The notes: generated by a model from the sequence alone, not told the origin. Positions 47,363 through 58,820 are shown, counted from the stretch's first letter. The stretch: 64,000 nucleotides of DNA from Excoecaria cochinchinensis (GCA_947683425.1 CANTUQ010000070.1:2258001-2322000); one strand, 5' to 3'. Program-made: numbers and translations.

Positions 47363-50205
47363 GGAATTCAAAGGATAAGCACTGTGATCACTGCAGTAGG
47401 GAAGGCCACACAGTTGAAAATTGTAGGACTCTGAAATTCCATTGCACTTTCTGCGACAAAAAAGGTCACACTGAAGAGCGTTGCAAGTATAAAAATGGGA
47501 CATGGGTTCTCAATAACTCAAGAACTCATAACAACCGACAGAATTAATCATCGCAATGGCAACATGGACAACGCAACAATTTTTCTCCTGCTGCCAATGC
47601 TACAAACTCTTCTCAGTCAGATGCCAATCCCTCCAATATGCAGGATTCCTCTAAATCTGCGCTCGACCTCTCCAACGATCAACTTCAACAACTTGCGAGT
47701 CTCATCTCTATGATGTCTACACATTAGGCTTCTGGTAATAACAATGCTTATGCAAATGCTGCAGGTCTGTCTCCTTGCTCTAATGCTGCAATTAATTCTA
47801 CATTTATCAAACCTTGGATTTTGGATAGTGGAGCCATGGATCACATTATTTTTGACCCTACACTCCTCATACAAACAAAGTCACCCTCTATGCCTGTTGT
47901 TAATTTACCAACCGGGTCGTGTAACCCTATCACCTCAATGGGAACTGTTCCATTTAATTCAGACATAACTCTCAATAATGTTCTGTGCGTTCCATCTTTT
48001 AACCTAAACTTGATGTCTGCAAGCAAAGTTACCAATGCTCTAAACTGTTGCGCCATTGTATTTCCTTCCTTTTGCAATTTGCAGGACTTGAGTACGGGGA
48101 AGATGATTGGCTTGGGTAAACAATACAATGGTCTATATTATATGTCTCCTCTACTTAGGACACCTGCTTCTCATCAAGTTTCTCAGTCTTCAAATCTTTG
48201 GCACATGCGTCTTGGACATCCATCACCATCACGCCTCAAATTAATCTCTTCATTATTGCCTTTGAATAATTTTTCTTTTGATAATAATTGTACTGTTTGC
48301 CCCATGGCTAAACAGATAAGACTTCCATTTCACACCAGTTCTATATCAACTCATGCAGCTTTTGAATTACTACATTGTGATATTTGGGGACCTCATAAAG
48401 TACCTACACACTCAGGGGCACGTTTCTTTCTTACCATAGTGGATGATTTTACAAGGTGCACATGGATATTTCTTATGAAACATAAATCTGAAACACAACT
48501 CCTTTTAAAATCCTTCATTGATTTTGTTCACACTCAATTTCATTCTCATGTCAAGGCCATTAGAGTAGACAATGGCTCTGATTTTTTATCCATGAAGAAT
48601 TTTTTTCAATCATGTAGAATAGCATATCAACGTACTTGTGTCTATACTCCACAACAAAATGGAGTTGTCGAGCGAAAACATCGCCATATACTCATTGTTG
48701 CTCGTGCATTACTTTTTCAATCTTGCTTACCACTTGATTTTTAGGGTGAATGTGTCTTAACCGCTGTTTACCTTATCAATAGACTTCCCTCACCATTATT
48801 GACTAGCAAATCCCCTTTTGAATTGCTATATGAACGACGACCATCACTTGATCACTTAAGAGTCTTTGGTTGCTTATGTTTTGCTACTGTTGTTCATCCT
48901 ATTAGCAAATTTGCTTATCGTGCCAAACGTTGTGTTTTTATTGGCTATCCTACTGGTCAAAAAGGCTATAGACTTTATGATTTGGAGGATAAAAAATTCT
49001 TTGTCAGCAGGGATGTGCGATTTTGTGAAACCACATTCCCTTTCTCTTCCACACCAACTCACATGGCATGTGACCATTCTCTTGACATTACACACGATTG
49101 GAACCACATAGATCCATCTCCCACAAATCACCAATCTTCTCCCATACCTGATATTGAATCATCGAACATAGAAACAACACTATCCACTCCTGCTAATCAA
49201 TTAGACACATCCCCTCTCCTTGACCCACCAGAAATCAATCTTTAACCAGACACGGATACAACTCCTTTGGACACTTCAGATTCTGTGACTTTACCATTGC
49301 GACACTCTACTTGCCTAAAGCAGCGTCCTTCATGGCATAAAGACTATGTAATGTCTTCTCAAGCCAATCAAACTACCTCCTCGTCAAGTTCTACAAAAGG
49401 TACTCGGTATCCCATCTCTCATTTTCTTTCATTTTCTCGCATTTCTTCTACCCATCGTACTTTTCTAGCTAACATTACAGGACACACTGAACCAAAATCG
49501 TATGCCGAAGCTATCATTGATCCCAATTGGCGACAAGCCATGAATGTAGAATTAGAAGCATTGCAAGAAAATAACACTTAGAGTCTAGTTCCTTTGCCGG
49601 CAGGACATAAACCCATTGGTTGTAAGTGGGTCTACAAAATTAAATACAAGACTGATGGAACCATTGAGCGCTACAAGGCTCGGCTTGTTGCCAAAGGATA
49701 CACCCAAGTTGAGGGTGTTGATTATCAAGAAACCTTTTCACCTATAGCCAAACTCACTACACTCCGCTATCTGCTCACTGTCGCTGCTGCTCGCCAATGG
49801 TTTACCCACTAATTGGATGTCCAGAATGCTTTTCTTCATGGCGATTTACATGAAATTGTATACATGAAAATACCACCGGGTCTTCGTCGACAGGGGGAGA
49901 ACACTGTGTGTCGCCTCAATAAGTCACTTTATGGCCTTAAACAAGCATCAAGAAATTGGTTTTCCACATTTTCAAATGCAGTTCAGCAAGCTGGTTATCA
50001 ACAGTCAAAAGATGATTATTCTCTCTTCACAAAGGCACAAGGAAATTCTTTTACTGCCATTCTCATTTATGTTGACGATATCCTTTTGACAGGAAATGAT
50101 TTGCAGGAAATGGAGAATCTCAAAAAGTTTCTTCTCAAGCAATTTCGTATTAAAGATCTAGGAGAATTGAGTAGAAGCCCACAACTATCAAATGGAGCCC
50201 AACAA
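47363..50205 (+). pseudogene. Copia pol: protease, integrase, partial reverse transcriptase
   Basis: The zinc knuckles are followed by protease (WILDSGAMDHI), the pre-integrase finger (LWHMRLGHPSPSRL ... CTVCPMAKQ), integrase (VVDDFTRCTWIFL, RVDNGSDF, YTPQQNGVVERKHRHIL), the linker (RVFGCLCFATV, CVFIGYPTGQKGYRLYD) and reverse transcriptase (GCKWVYKIKYKTDG, LDVQNAFLHGDL, SLYGLKQASRNWF, LIYVDDILLTGND). In-frame stops at 48742-48744, 49579-49581 and 49810-49812, and one at 49243-49245. The frame breaks off after KDLGEL and joins unrelated sequence ending 50205. RNase H and the true 3' LTR are missing. The element cannot move. Confidence 0.92.
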
Positions 50206-50516
50206 TAAGAGGAACACGCGGTTTCTGTTTTTCCTTTCTTTACGGTTTCCATTGCTCTGTAACTAGTATAGGTGCTATTTTATTTTTGCTTTTAGCTAGT
50301 AGTACCTTTTTAATAGAATCCACCCATCTTGCCAACTGTATAGATCGGATGGCAGTGGATTCTTCTATGCTAGTATAAATATCTCTTCTTTGTAATATCT
50401 TACTAAGATGAATAAGAATTCATTTTCAAAATTATTCTGAAGTTGTTCACAACCCAAATAATTACCCTATAGTATTATGACATGAGATTCTTCTTACTAT
50501 TTTTATGATTTAGTTT
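50206..50516 (+). mobile_element. Possible LTR fragment of another Copia element
   Basis: From TGTAACTAGTATAGG (about 50259) it has a TATAAATA box (about 50374) and TCTTTGTAAT...AATAAGAATTCATTTTC, which resembles a Copia U3-R-U5. It differs from the 5' LTR at 46323, so the pol gene was joined to a foreign LTR, probably by deletion or recombination. Confidence 0.4.
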
Positions 50517-50536
50517 CACTACAAGAAAATCAGCAT

Positions 50537-51215
50537 TTACCGACGGTAATTTAGCGACGAAAAATTTATCATCGCTATTTAGCGACGGAAAAGCTATATC
50601 CATCGCCAATTCCCGACGGTAAATAATTCCTTCGGTAATTACCGACGGAAAAAAATTTCCGTCGCTAAATTAGCGACGAAAAAAGCTAACCGTCGGTAAA
50701 TTTGGCACGTAAATATCACGGCATAAATTGCTATGAAAATTAGCGATGGAATTAAATTCCATCGCTAAAATTAACGACATAATTGAATTTTCGTCGCTAA
50801 TTCCCGACGGAATTAGATTTCCGTAGCTAAATAAAATTAAATATATTAATTAAAATATTTTTAGTGACGAAAATCTAATTCCGTTGCTAAAATTAGCGAC
50901 CGAAAGTTAATTCCGTCGCTAAATAAAATTAAATATATTAATTAAAATATTTTTAGCGACGAAAATCTAATTCCGTCGCTAATTTTATTTCCGTAGCTAA
51001 AAATTCGCAATAGAATTAGGTCCGTCGTGAAAAAATATTAATTAAAATTTTTAAAAAATATTAGCGACGGAATTCAGAATCCGTCTCTAAAAATTAGCGA
51101 CGGAAGTTAATTTCCGTAGCTAAATAGCGACGGAAATTGACCTCCGTCGCTAAAAACATTATTAATATTTTCTATTTTTTAGCGACGGAATAAATGTCCG
51201 TCGCTAAAAACTTTA
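50537..51215. repeat. CACTA-3 left subterminal array
   Basis: At least twenty copies of TTAGCGACGGAATT-like units in both orientations, with a few CCGACGGTAA variants next to the terminus. An internal block of about 80 bases (TAAATAAAATTAAATATATT...) is repeated at about 50826 and 50920. Confidence 0.9.
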
Positions 51216-51239
51216 TATATAAAATAATTTTCTGACTTT

Positions 51240-51607
51240 TTTTCCCTTTCTCCTCCCTCTCTTCTCTCTCTGTATTTTTCGTCCTTCTTCTTCTCTCCCC
51301 TAGCGCGGACGGCCAGATCTGGGCCGGTTGTCATCGCCGCTGCCACCGCGTGGAAGGTCCACTAGCTCCGCCGCTTGCTCCGCCTGCTTCGCCCCCTCTC
51401 GTGCGCTGCCAGATCTAGCCGCTTGCCGGCCGTCGCGCGTTGCTCCGCCCCCTCTCGCCGTCGCGCGTTGCTCTGCCCCCTGTCCCCGTCGCGCCTTGCT
51501 CCCCGCCTGCTCTGCCACCTCTCGCGCGCGCCAGATCTGGCTACTTGCCCTCTCGCGAGCCTTCCTCCGCCCCTTCCTCCTCTCGCGCGCCAGATCTAAT
51601 GCAACAT
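51240..51607 (+). promoter_or_regulatory. CACTA-3 leader with GCCAGATCTRG tandem motifs
   Basis: A CT-rich block followed by GC-rich sequence with four spaced copies of GCCAGATCT and repeated GCGTTGCTC/CGCCCCCTCTCG units, ending GCAACAT at a GTAAGG donor. Probably a first, untranslated exon; inference from the common layout of the CACTA copies here. Confidence 0.5.
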
Positions 51608-52117
51608 GTAAGGGTCAAAAGCATTGTTGTTTTTTACTTTCATTTCTATACCCATTAGCTTCCTTTTGTTTTTCGTTGGATTTTTTAGCTACTGTGTTCA
51701 AGGTTTCATTTTTTATTTTACTTTATCTGTTAATTTATTTGAATCAAGGTTTCCCTTGTCAAAGGGCATGTGGGTTTTCGTTGTAATGAATATCTACTGC
51801 TAAAGTTTTGGTTTTTCTATTGTCTATTTGTTTATTTGTTTGTTCCAGCATTTGGTGTAGAATTTCGGTTTTTTGTAGTCAACTTTCTCCTGGGAAGTTT
51901 GGGTTCCAACTATTGGAAGAATTGGTTGCTTTTGTTTAATTTCCTGCTGAAGCTGAAAACTCATGGTGAGTCGGGGAAATGGAAATTTATAATCATAGAA
52001 GGACAGAATTGATTATATTGTAATTTGATTTGTAATTTAGTTATAAGTAATATAAATTGTTATACTGAATTTATTGATTTCTTAATATAAATTGTTGTGT
52101 ACCATTGATATTATCAG

Positions 52118-52228
52118 GTGGAACTTGAGTCTGTGAAAATGGAATATACAAATGCAAAACTTGAGTGTACTGCCGCTGATGAACGATCCAAGATATTGGC
52201 TTCTGAGGTTATTGGTTTGGAAGAGAAG
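52118..52228 (+). pseudogene. Captured coiled-coil exon, 37 codons, in CACTA-3
   Basis: An open segment between an acceptor-like TTATCAG and a donor-like GTAGTG is exactly 37 codons without a stop. It encodes VELESVKMEYTNAKLE and AADERSKILASEVIGLEEK, a charged heptad-like sequence typical of a coiled coil. It is unrelated to TNP2 or TNPA. It resembles internal exons of plant long coiled-coil proteins (a WPP-interacting or kinesin-like protein is possible), but I cannot name the donor gene. A further exon-like piece follows an AG at 52521 and ends in a TAG at 52603-52605. Captured host exon by inference. Confidence 0.55.
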
Positions 52229-52659
52229 GTAGTGATTTTTCTCGGTTTGCTTGGTTTTTCTCCTTTTATAGGTAACTGTTCCATTTTTCATTTTTCTGTA
52301 ACTTTTTGTGGACTTTTTAGATTCTGAGGTTTACAGTTTAATTACATGATAATGGGTGAATTGGTCCATTTTACTTTTATCAGTTGAAAGTTAATCCTAA
52401 ACTACTATCTTTTCTTTTTCCTTTCCTTTTTTCTTTTGCCTGGTTTTTAGTTGGAATTGGATTGTATGGACACCATCAATTTGGTTCACTTCTATCATTT
52501 TTTTATACTATTCTTTTCCAGGATATGTGCTTAACATACAATTCATATTTATCCGCAAATAAACAGCAGCAATTTGGTTCAATGTTATTGAAAGAGATTG
52601 ATTAGTATTATTAATAGTTTTATTAAATAATTATCTTAATTATTTTTTTTTTGTAAAAA

Positions 52660-52825
52660 TTCCCGACGAAAATTCATTTTCCGTCGGCAAATTTCCCGAC
52701 GGAAATTGAATTTCCGTCGAAAATTTTGCCTATGACTAATATGCCGACGAAATGAATTTTCGTCGGCAATTTCGTTTCTCGACGAAAATTCTTTATTTTA
52801 TGTCGGGAATTTCCGTCGGGAAATC
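52660..52825. repeat. CACTA-3 right subterminal array (CCGACGG type)
   Basis: TTCCCGACGGAAATT and its inverse repeat in alternation up to the terminus. Confidence 0.9.
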
Positions 52826-52845
52826 GTTTATTTCTTGTAGTGTTT

Positions 52846-53541
52846 GATTAGAATGTCTTGGAATAATGTTTACTTTTGAGATTAATTGTACACATAAGAA
52901 CTAAAATGAATCCAACAATAGATTTCATTTTCATTTTCATAGAACTGGTCCAAAGCAGCAATGTTATGTTGCCAAATAGACATCTTTTGATCAGTGATGA
53001 CATAGCCAGATGAACTTTCGGTAATTCTAAAGTCTAGCGGCAAACAAATCAGGCGAATAATGTTCCTCACCAATTGCCTAGGAATGGCTTTCTCTCGTTA
53101 GCGGTTTTGTCAAATTAGGTAATAATTGATAGCATTATTGTTCTCTCTCTCTCTTTTTTTTTTCCAAACTGAAAACTTTCCTTGACATATTTTCCAAAAA
53201 GGCAATTATGAACAAGTTTTTGTACTACATTGGAAAAGCCCCAATAACAATTTCAAAGTTTTGATTTGTATCTGAATCAACATAATATATAGTAGCACCA
53301 CATGCAACTAGTTCAGTCCTGGCTTCCCTAGAACCAAAAGCATGTGATTTGTTAGATTATTATTATATAAGCATGATCATAACATTTTGATAAAATTAAA
53401 TGTCTGAATTTCATGACAATCCAATCCACATTGTTGTTTTAATACGTAGAATATTATACCCAATTGTTGGTTAATGAAAGTTTGGTGTTTGAAGCACTCC
53501 AAGTGGGAGCATTAACATTTGACTCAAGAATAATACTACAA
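52846..53541. other. Unassigned stretch
   Basis: A 63-codon open frame on the minus strand (53073-52882) has no recognisable domain, so I leave it unnamed. Nothing else is supported. Confidence 0.4.
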
Positions 53542-53549
53542 GGATAAAT

Positions 53550-54066
53550 GGGGTCAATTTCACTCATGGTCACTCAACTTATCACTTATCGAACAAAAGT
53601 AACCGACTTTTTTTTTCTTACTTAAATGTCACTGAATTTCTAACATTTTTGCAAAAAGTCATGTAGATCGGAATCCGGCGAGAACTCTTGCCGGATTGAT
53701 GACATGGCATATGACACGTGAGGACGAACAGTAAATACATGACTTTTTTGCAAAAATATTAGAAGTTCAGTAACATTTAAGTTAGAAAAAAAAAGTTAGT
53801 TACTTTTACGCAATAAATGATAAGTTTATTGACCGTAAGTGAAATTGATTTAAATATAACATTTATTGGAAATATTGTTAAATGACATGTAGTTTCTGAC
53901 ATGGCATGCCATGTCATCAATTCGGCGAGAGTTCTCGCCGGATTCCGGTCAACATGACTTTTTTGCAAAAATGTTAAAAGTTCAGTGACATTTAAGTAAG
54001 AAAAAAAAAGTCGGTTACTTTTGCGCGATAAGTGATAAGTTGAGTGACCGTGGGTGAAATCAACCC
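53550..54066. mobile_element. Fold-back MITE, 517 bp, compound structure
   Basis: Begins GGGGTCAATTTCACTC and ends GTGAAATCAACCC. The flank GGATAAAT is duplicated (53542-53549, 54067-54074). Motifs GGCGAGAACTCTTGCC, GCAAAAAGTCATG and AAATGTCACTGAA recur as one direct and two inverted copies, so the element is an inverted repeat with an extra arm. Long TIRs and an 8-9 bp TSD fit a Mutator- or hAT-derived MITE. Confidence 0.8.
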
Positions 54067-54074
54067 GGATAAAT

Positions 54075-54455
54075 TCTATCTTAAACCAGTAAGAAATCAC
54101 AACGGAACTTCAGAATAAGATTATAGACATGCAAGCAATTTTTATAAGAAAACTCCAAAGTGAGAATACCAACAAGAAAATTAACATAATTTCAAAACTG
54201 CACCCAATCTGACATTTAAATCATATTTCAAGTATCTTCAATCTTGAAACTTTTAGTTTTCTTGAATTTCTTGCAATTATCACCGTTTCTTTTGTTCATA
54301 AACATCTTTAAACTAGCACCTACATTGCTTACTGCTCATTGCACTCGCACATGCACATTTAGACAAGTACCTTTGGGAGATCTAGTTGGATTGTATAAGG
54401 AAGGATAGTGCTTAATCAATGGGGTAAGAAAAGAAAGGAATAACGGTCAGCACAA
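54075..54455. other. Non-coding stretch left of CACTA-5
   Basis: No gene or element recognised. Confidence 0.5.
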
Positions 54456-54640
54456 ATTTAGCGATGGAAATTTTCCATCGCTAAATTTAGCGACAGAATA
54501 AGCATTTCCGTCTCTAATTATAGCGACGAAAATGCGCTTTCCATCGCTAAATATAGCGACGGAATGGACATTTCCATCGCTAAATTGACAGTTCTGTTGC
54601 TATATTTAGCGACGCAATGTCAAGCCGTCGCTAAATGTAA
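54456..54640. repeat. CACTA-5 left subterminal array
   Basis: TTTAGCGATGGAA / TTCCATCGCTAAA pairs, no terminal CACTA present. Confidence 0.8.
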
Positions 54641-54904
54641 TTTTTTAATATATTATAATTTATTTTTTTAATTTTATTAATTTAAGTATTTTATATATAT
54701 TAAATTTAAATTATAATAAATATCAACATGTATATTAAAATGAAATAACTATAAAAATTGTAATCGATAAAATTAATATAATTAAAAATATATTTAATAA
54801 AAAAAATGACAATAATGTATTATAAAGAAAACGTACTAAAAATAGTAAAGGAAATGTACTACAACTATGGAAGGAAACGTACTACAAATAATTAAAATTT
54901 TTAA

Positions 54905-55060
54905 ATAACTCTAAGCTCATGCAAATCATGAGGCAAATCTGGATGATCCTGTGAGCAATTGAAATTTCGTAGAAGGAGCTCCTTCATCTGTCACGTTCAG
55001 TTCTTCAGCGCATCCAATTGATTTTGAAGCTCACCACAATTTAGTCATTTCAACTAAACA
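54905..55060 (-). pseudogene. Possible terminal exon relic in CACTA-5
   Basis: On the minus strand an open stretch with ELQNQLDALKN and DHPDLPHDLHELRVI ends in TAA at about 54901, with two internal stops. A coiled-coil-like ELRST...LEDFI tail closes the CACTA-1 TNPA gene in the same relative place, so this may be the decayed TNPA end. Weak call. Confidence 0.3.
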
Positions 55061-55160
55061 TCGAATAATTAAGTCACAACACCTCTTAAATCTTGCCATT
55101 TAATTTCAATTTTATCAAATGCCAACAAACTTTTCGAGATGATTGTTATCATTTATTTAC

Positions 55161-55259
55161 CTGTTTGGGCAATGCAGGGTTGTCCAGAAATGAGTACTCT
55201 CTGATATTGATCCCAGGGCCAAACTCTTCTTCTTAAAACTGTTTCAACACAACATTCAC
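55161..55259 (-). pseudogene. Captured or relic exon of unknown gene, 33 codons, minus strand
   Basis: Bounded by an AG acceptor (TTTAACTGCAG) and a GTAAAT donor on the minus strand and exactly 33 codons long. It reads VNVVLKQF, one TAA stop (one transition from CAA), then EEEFGPGINIREYSFLDNPA and LPKQ. This is unlike the TNP2/TNPA exons seen elsewhere in the window, and the composition is that of a conserved protein. I do not recognise the donor gene. It lies in CACTA-5 just outside nested CACTA-4. Confidence 0.45.
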
Positions 55260-56039
55260 CTGCAGTTAAAATTTTTGTTCTTCTTTAAAGAATTTTTGGT
55301 TATATTGCAGAGTGCATAATATATGGTTAAGTCATTATTTTTCTTATTATGATTCATAAAATTAAATAGAAATGGAAAAAGACACTACAAAAAAAATCTA
55401 AATTAGCGACGGAAATTAACGACAGACAAATTTCAGTCGCTAATTAACAAAGCGACAGTTTTCATATTTAGTCACGAAAATTCATTTTTCCAATTTTGCG
55501 GTAAATTTAGCGACACGCAATATATATATATATATTATTTTATTAAAATGAAAATATTATTTAATTTTGATTATGTATATAATTAATGTATTATTTTTAT
55601 ATTGAATTATTTTAATTACACAAATATCACTAATTTTATATTTTAATAAATTATTATTAAACTACAATTTTTTTTATCTTATTTATCAAATTTAATAAGA
55701 AAAATATTTTTTTATATTAATAAAATAAAAAATAAAATAAAATTTATATTTTTCTTATTAAAAAAGAAAAGTGGGGTTTGGTGGGGGTGGGGCTTGGCTG
55801 CCGGTAGGGGGTGGGGTGGGAAAGCTGCAAGCTGCAAGCAACTTTCCCATTTAAAAAAAAATAAAAATTAAGATGCATTTCCGCAACAAAGTGTTGCGGA
55901 AATGGGTCCATTTTCGCGAAATGTAAAAAATTCCAATTTTTCAAATATTTTTTAAAACACTCTAAAAATCAAATTATTTTTTTAAAAAACACCAAAAATA
56001 AAAAAGTCCCAAAAATCTACCCTAACCCAAAACTACTTC

Positions 56040-56420
56040 ATTTTGGCCTCACTACTTTTTTTTTTTTCTTCTTTATTTTCTTTTCTTTTTTCTTCTCTTC
56101 CCTTTCCTGGTCTCTGCCCTGATCTCTCCCTTCCCATCGGTTTCCAGCCGCTACCACCTGCTCTTCTTCTTCTTCCTGTCGCCGTCACCGCCTCTCCATC
56201 CACCGTGAGCGGCCGATACTTTTTCTCTCTTTTCTTTCCCTCCGCGCGCGACGACAGCCCTGTTCTCCCCTCCTCCTTTGCATTTTGCTTCGGATCAGCT
56301 ACTCTCCTCCGCCATCTCTGCTTCCTCTGTTTGCAGAAGCCGTCGCCACCCCTAAGGTCGCTGATCTGCTCCCTCTTCTTCTCCGCTACGGTCATCTAGC
56401 CGGAAGCAGCACTATCACTG
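56040..56420 (+). promoter_or_regulatory. CACTA-4 leader exon candidate
   Basis: A pyrimidine tract followed by GC-rich sequence ending AGCACTATCACTG at a GTATCT donor. Same layout as in the other CACTA copies. It contains a 118-codon open frame of low-complexity composition that I do not call as a gene. Confidence 0.45.
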
Positions 56421-57386
56421 GTATCTTTATGCTTGTCTTTTAAATAGAAAAGTGAGGTCTAACAGAATGTTTATTTGCTGCGTTAAACATATTAACTAGA
56501 AGTTGCAGCATTGGATTTGAAATTCTCATTATTCTATTGATTTCGTTTAATAGAGTTGTTTATCTTTAAAAGCTACTTTTCTTGTCAAACTATTATCGTT
56601 TAACAAATTATCCCGTAACTAATTAGGTATTAGATTCATGTTTTGTTGGAACTATCGATTTACGTTGGGCTTGTGGTCAGAGTCTCTAAACTAATGAGGA
56701 AGAAAATGAGTAGGATTGTTATAGAAAAATAAGTATAATGGCATAAGAGAGAGGCATAGACATGAGGTTGAACAGTTCTTACTAAGGTACCAGTTAACAG
56801 TAGTTCATTTTAGTGTGAGATTGTAAAAAGGAAAGGAAGAAAGAAGGAGATGGGGGTCATTTTGAAGTGAATATTATGAAATACACCCAACCCAACTTCG
56901 CTTAGTGCAATTTCTCCCGTTTTACATTTTTTACATTTAATGTCCTACCTGTCCTTGCAATTTTGTGTCTTCTAGTTTTTGGGTTTCTTGGATCATGCAA
57001 GTAAGATAAAATCCATGATTTAAGAGGTGTTTCTCTAAGTGCAATAGTGCCTTCCTAATACTTGGAGTTGTCCACTATTCTACTTATTGCTTGCCCAAAT
57101 CTCTGTGGTGTAAGAGAATAAAAGCCATCACAACAAATGCACATCCCAGCCAGCAGGTCCTTAATGGAGTGAGTAAGCCTAGATATGTTGCTTGAATTCC
57201 ATACTCCTATTAGGTGCCTGCATTAAGGGCTCCACTTTGTGCATTCGCGTCATGTAGTGATAATCTGCTATATTGCTTTAAAGAGTAAGCTCTAGGTTTC
57301 CTTCACATACTGAAATACACATTACCTACACCATCTTATAAAAGTTTTTATTATGTATGTGGGCTGATAATTGTTTGTGTTTTTAG

Positions 57387-57590
57387 GCACCTCCTCGGGC
57401 TGATGTTGTGAGAGGCTTGAAAAATGGTATAGTAGTGAATCTGTTGGGAATGGGAGCAGCAGTTCTTGGAATGCAAGCAACGGTGGGGTTGTTGGTTGCA
57501 AAGGCTCTAACTTCCTCTGCGAATCCTTATTACCAAGGAATATCCCCTGATTATAGTCCAGTTCTCGCATTGGATGTATTCTTGGTGCAG
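57387..57590 (+). pseudogene. Captured TIC21/DUF3611-like exon, 68 codons, open
   Basis: Between acceptor GTTTTTAG and donor GTATAAAT there are exactly 68 codons with no stop and phase 0 at both ends. It encodes APPRADVVRGLKNGIVVNLL, MGAAVLGMQATVGLLVAKAL and SPVLALDVFLVQ, with two hydrophobic helices. To my recollection this matches an internal exon of the chloroplast inner-envelope protein TIC21/PIC1 (DUF3611 family), which works in plastid import or iron transport. Only this exon with flanking intron-like DNA is present; start, transit peptide and end of the gene are absent. It sits on the same strand as, and downstream of, the CACTA-4 leader, so a chimeric transcript is possible. High conservation suggests recent capture. 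Confidence 0.65.
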
Positions 57591-58585
57591 GTATAAATTC
57601 ACATTCACACTTTCTTGTTGCAAAGTTCTAGCTGCAATCGACTCATTGGTGAGAACAAATCAAGATATCTTTATTGTTCTTGTCTAGATCTAAATGTAAA
57701 TTAATTTCTTAACCAAGAATATTGATAAATAAACCAACAAATGAATGAATAAACTACTAAAATATGTTGCATCTTATGACAGTGCTTTACTGTTTAAGTT
57801 TCTAATGATCAAACTTGTGTTTTGTTGGCCATCACCATAGTACAACTCATTTCTTTAGTCCCATTTAAAGTCATGTCTTAGCCTAAATATATCTCTGCAA
57901 TTAGAGTTGATAACACAGCATTGTTGGAATTGATAAATTTTCCTGAATTGGAATCAGTTGCTATGGTTGTTAACACGCTTGAGTGCAATTTCTTTTCTTT
58001 CTTGCATTATTCAATTAAGGATGCAAAGTAATAGTTACGTAATGGGACCTCTGTTTTTTTTTCAAATCACTTTAGCCTGCACATTATTCAATTAAGGTAG
58101 CTCATGCCTTGTGATATATGAACTAGAATCAATCTTTCTTATTTTGATTTTTAATTCATTAATTTTGGTATGTATTAATTTGAAAATTTTATTGATAACT
58201 TATAGGTACTGAAATTGGATGGAATGCTGGTAAAAATAATAAGAACATGTACTTTTAATTTAAGTATTGTATAATTTAATGTATTTTTATTATATTTGAA
58301 TTATTGTGAACTTATTATACAAAATTATTGTGAACTTCTATATATTGCTAAGTAGCACTATTTAGTTTGAATTAGTATTTTTTACAGTATTTTTTAAATA
58401 TTGTACGGTTTAATGTACTTTTTTGATATTATATTTTTTAAATTACTAGTAATATTGAAAATATTGTAAAATTATTATTTACATAAATTAAATTAAATTT
58501 TGGATGTAATAATAATAACAAAAAATTAAATTGACAATTGTAATAAAAAATTAAATTAAAAATAATATTAAAAAATCTAATATTT

Positions 58586-58820
58586 TTAGCGACGGATTTT
58601 CCGTCGCTAATAAATAATTATGCGACTAATTTTAGGGTTATTTAGCGATGGAAATTTTATTTTTAGAGACATAATTTGCTGTCGCTATTTTTAGCGACTG
58701 TTTTATGTTTTAGTCGTAAAATTTCTTGCGACGGAGCAAATAGCTACGGTTAGTTGCCGCATCGCTAAGTCATTAGCGACGAAAATAACCCAATTAGCGA
58801 CGGAAATTTCCGTCACTAAT
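58586..58820. repeat. CACTA-4 right subterminal array
   Basis: AGCGACGGA / TCCGTCGCTAA units in both orientations. Confidence 0.88.

Larger units (their letters stand above)
50517..52842 (+). mobile_element. CACTA-3, 2326-bp non-autonomous, carries a coiled-coil exon
   Basis: Starts CACTACAAGAAAATCAG and ends ATTTCTTGTAGTG. The TSD is TTT (50514-50516, 52843-52845). It contains a long left subterminal array (50537-51215), a GC-rich leader (51240-51607), captured exon-like sequence and a right array (52660-52825). No transposase sequence. Two motif types occur: AGCGACGG and CCGACGG. Confidence 0.95.

Noticed and set aside
51300..51786. Arg/Ala/Cys-rich frames in the CACTA-3 leader
   Set aside because: Composition follows the tandem GC repeats; frames exist on both strands and end in intron-like sequence.
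52882..53073. 63-codon minus-strand frame as a host exon
   Set aside because: No recognised motif; splice signals not convincing; kept unassigned.
56033..56399. 118-120 codon frames on both strands in the CACTA-4 leader
   Set aside because: Mutual shadow frames in low-complexity pyrimidine/GC-rich DNA without a recognisable domain.
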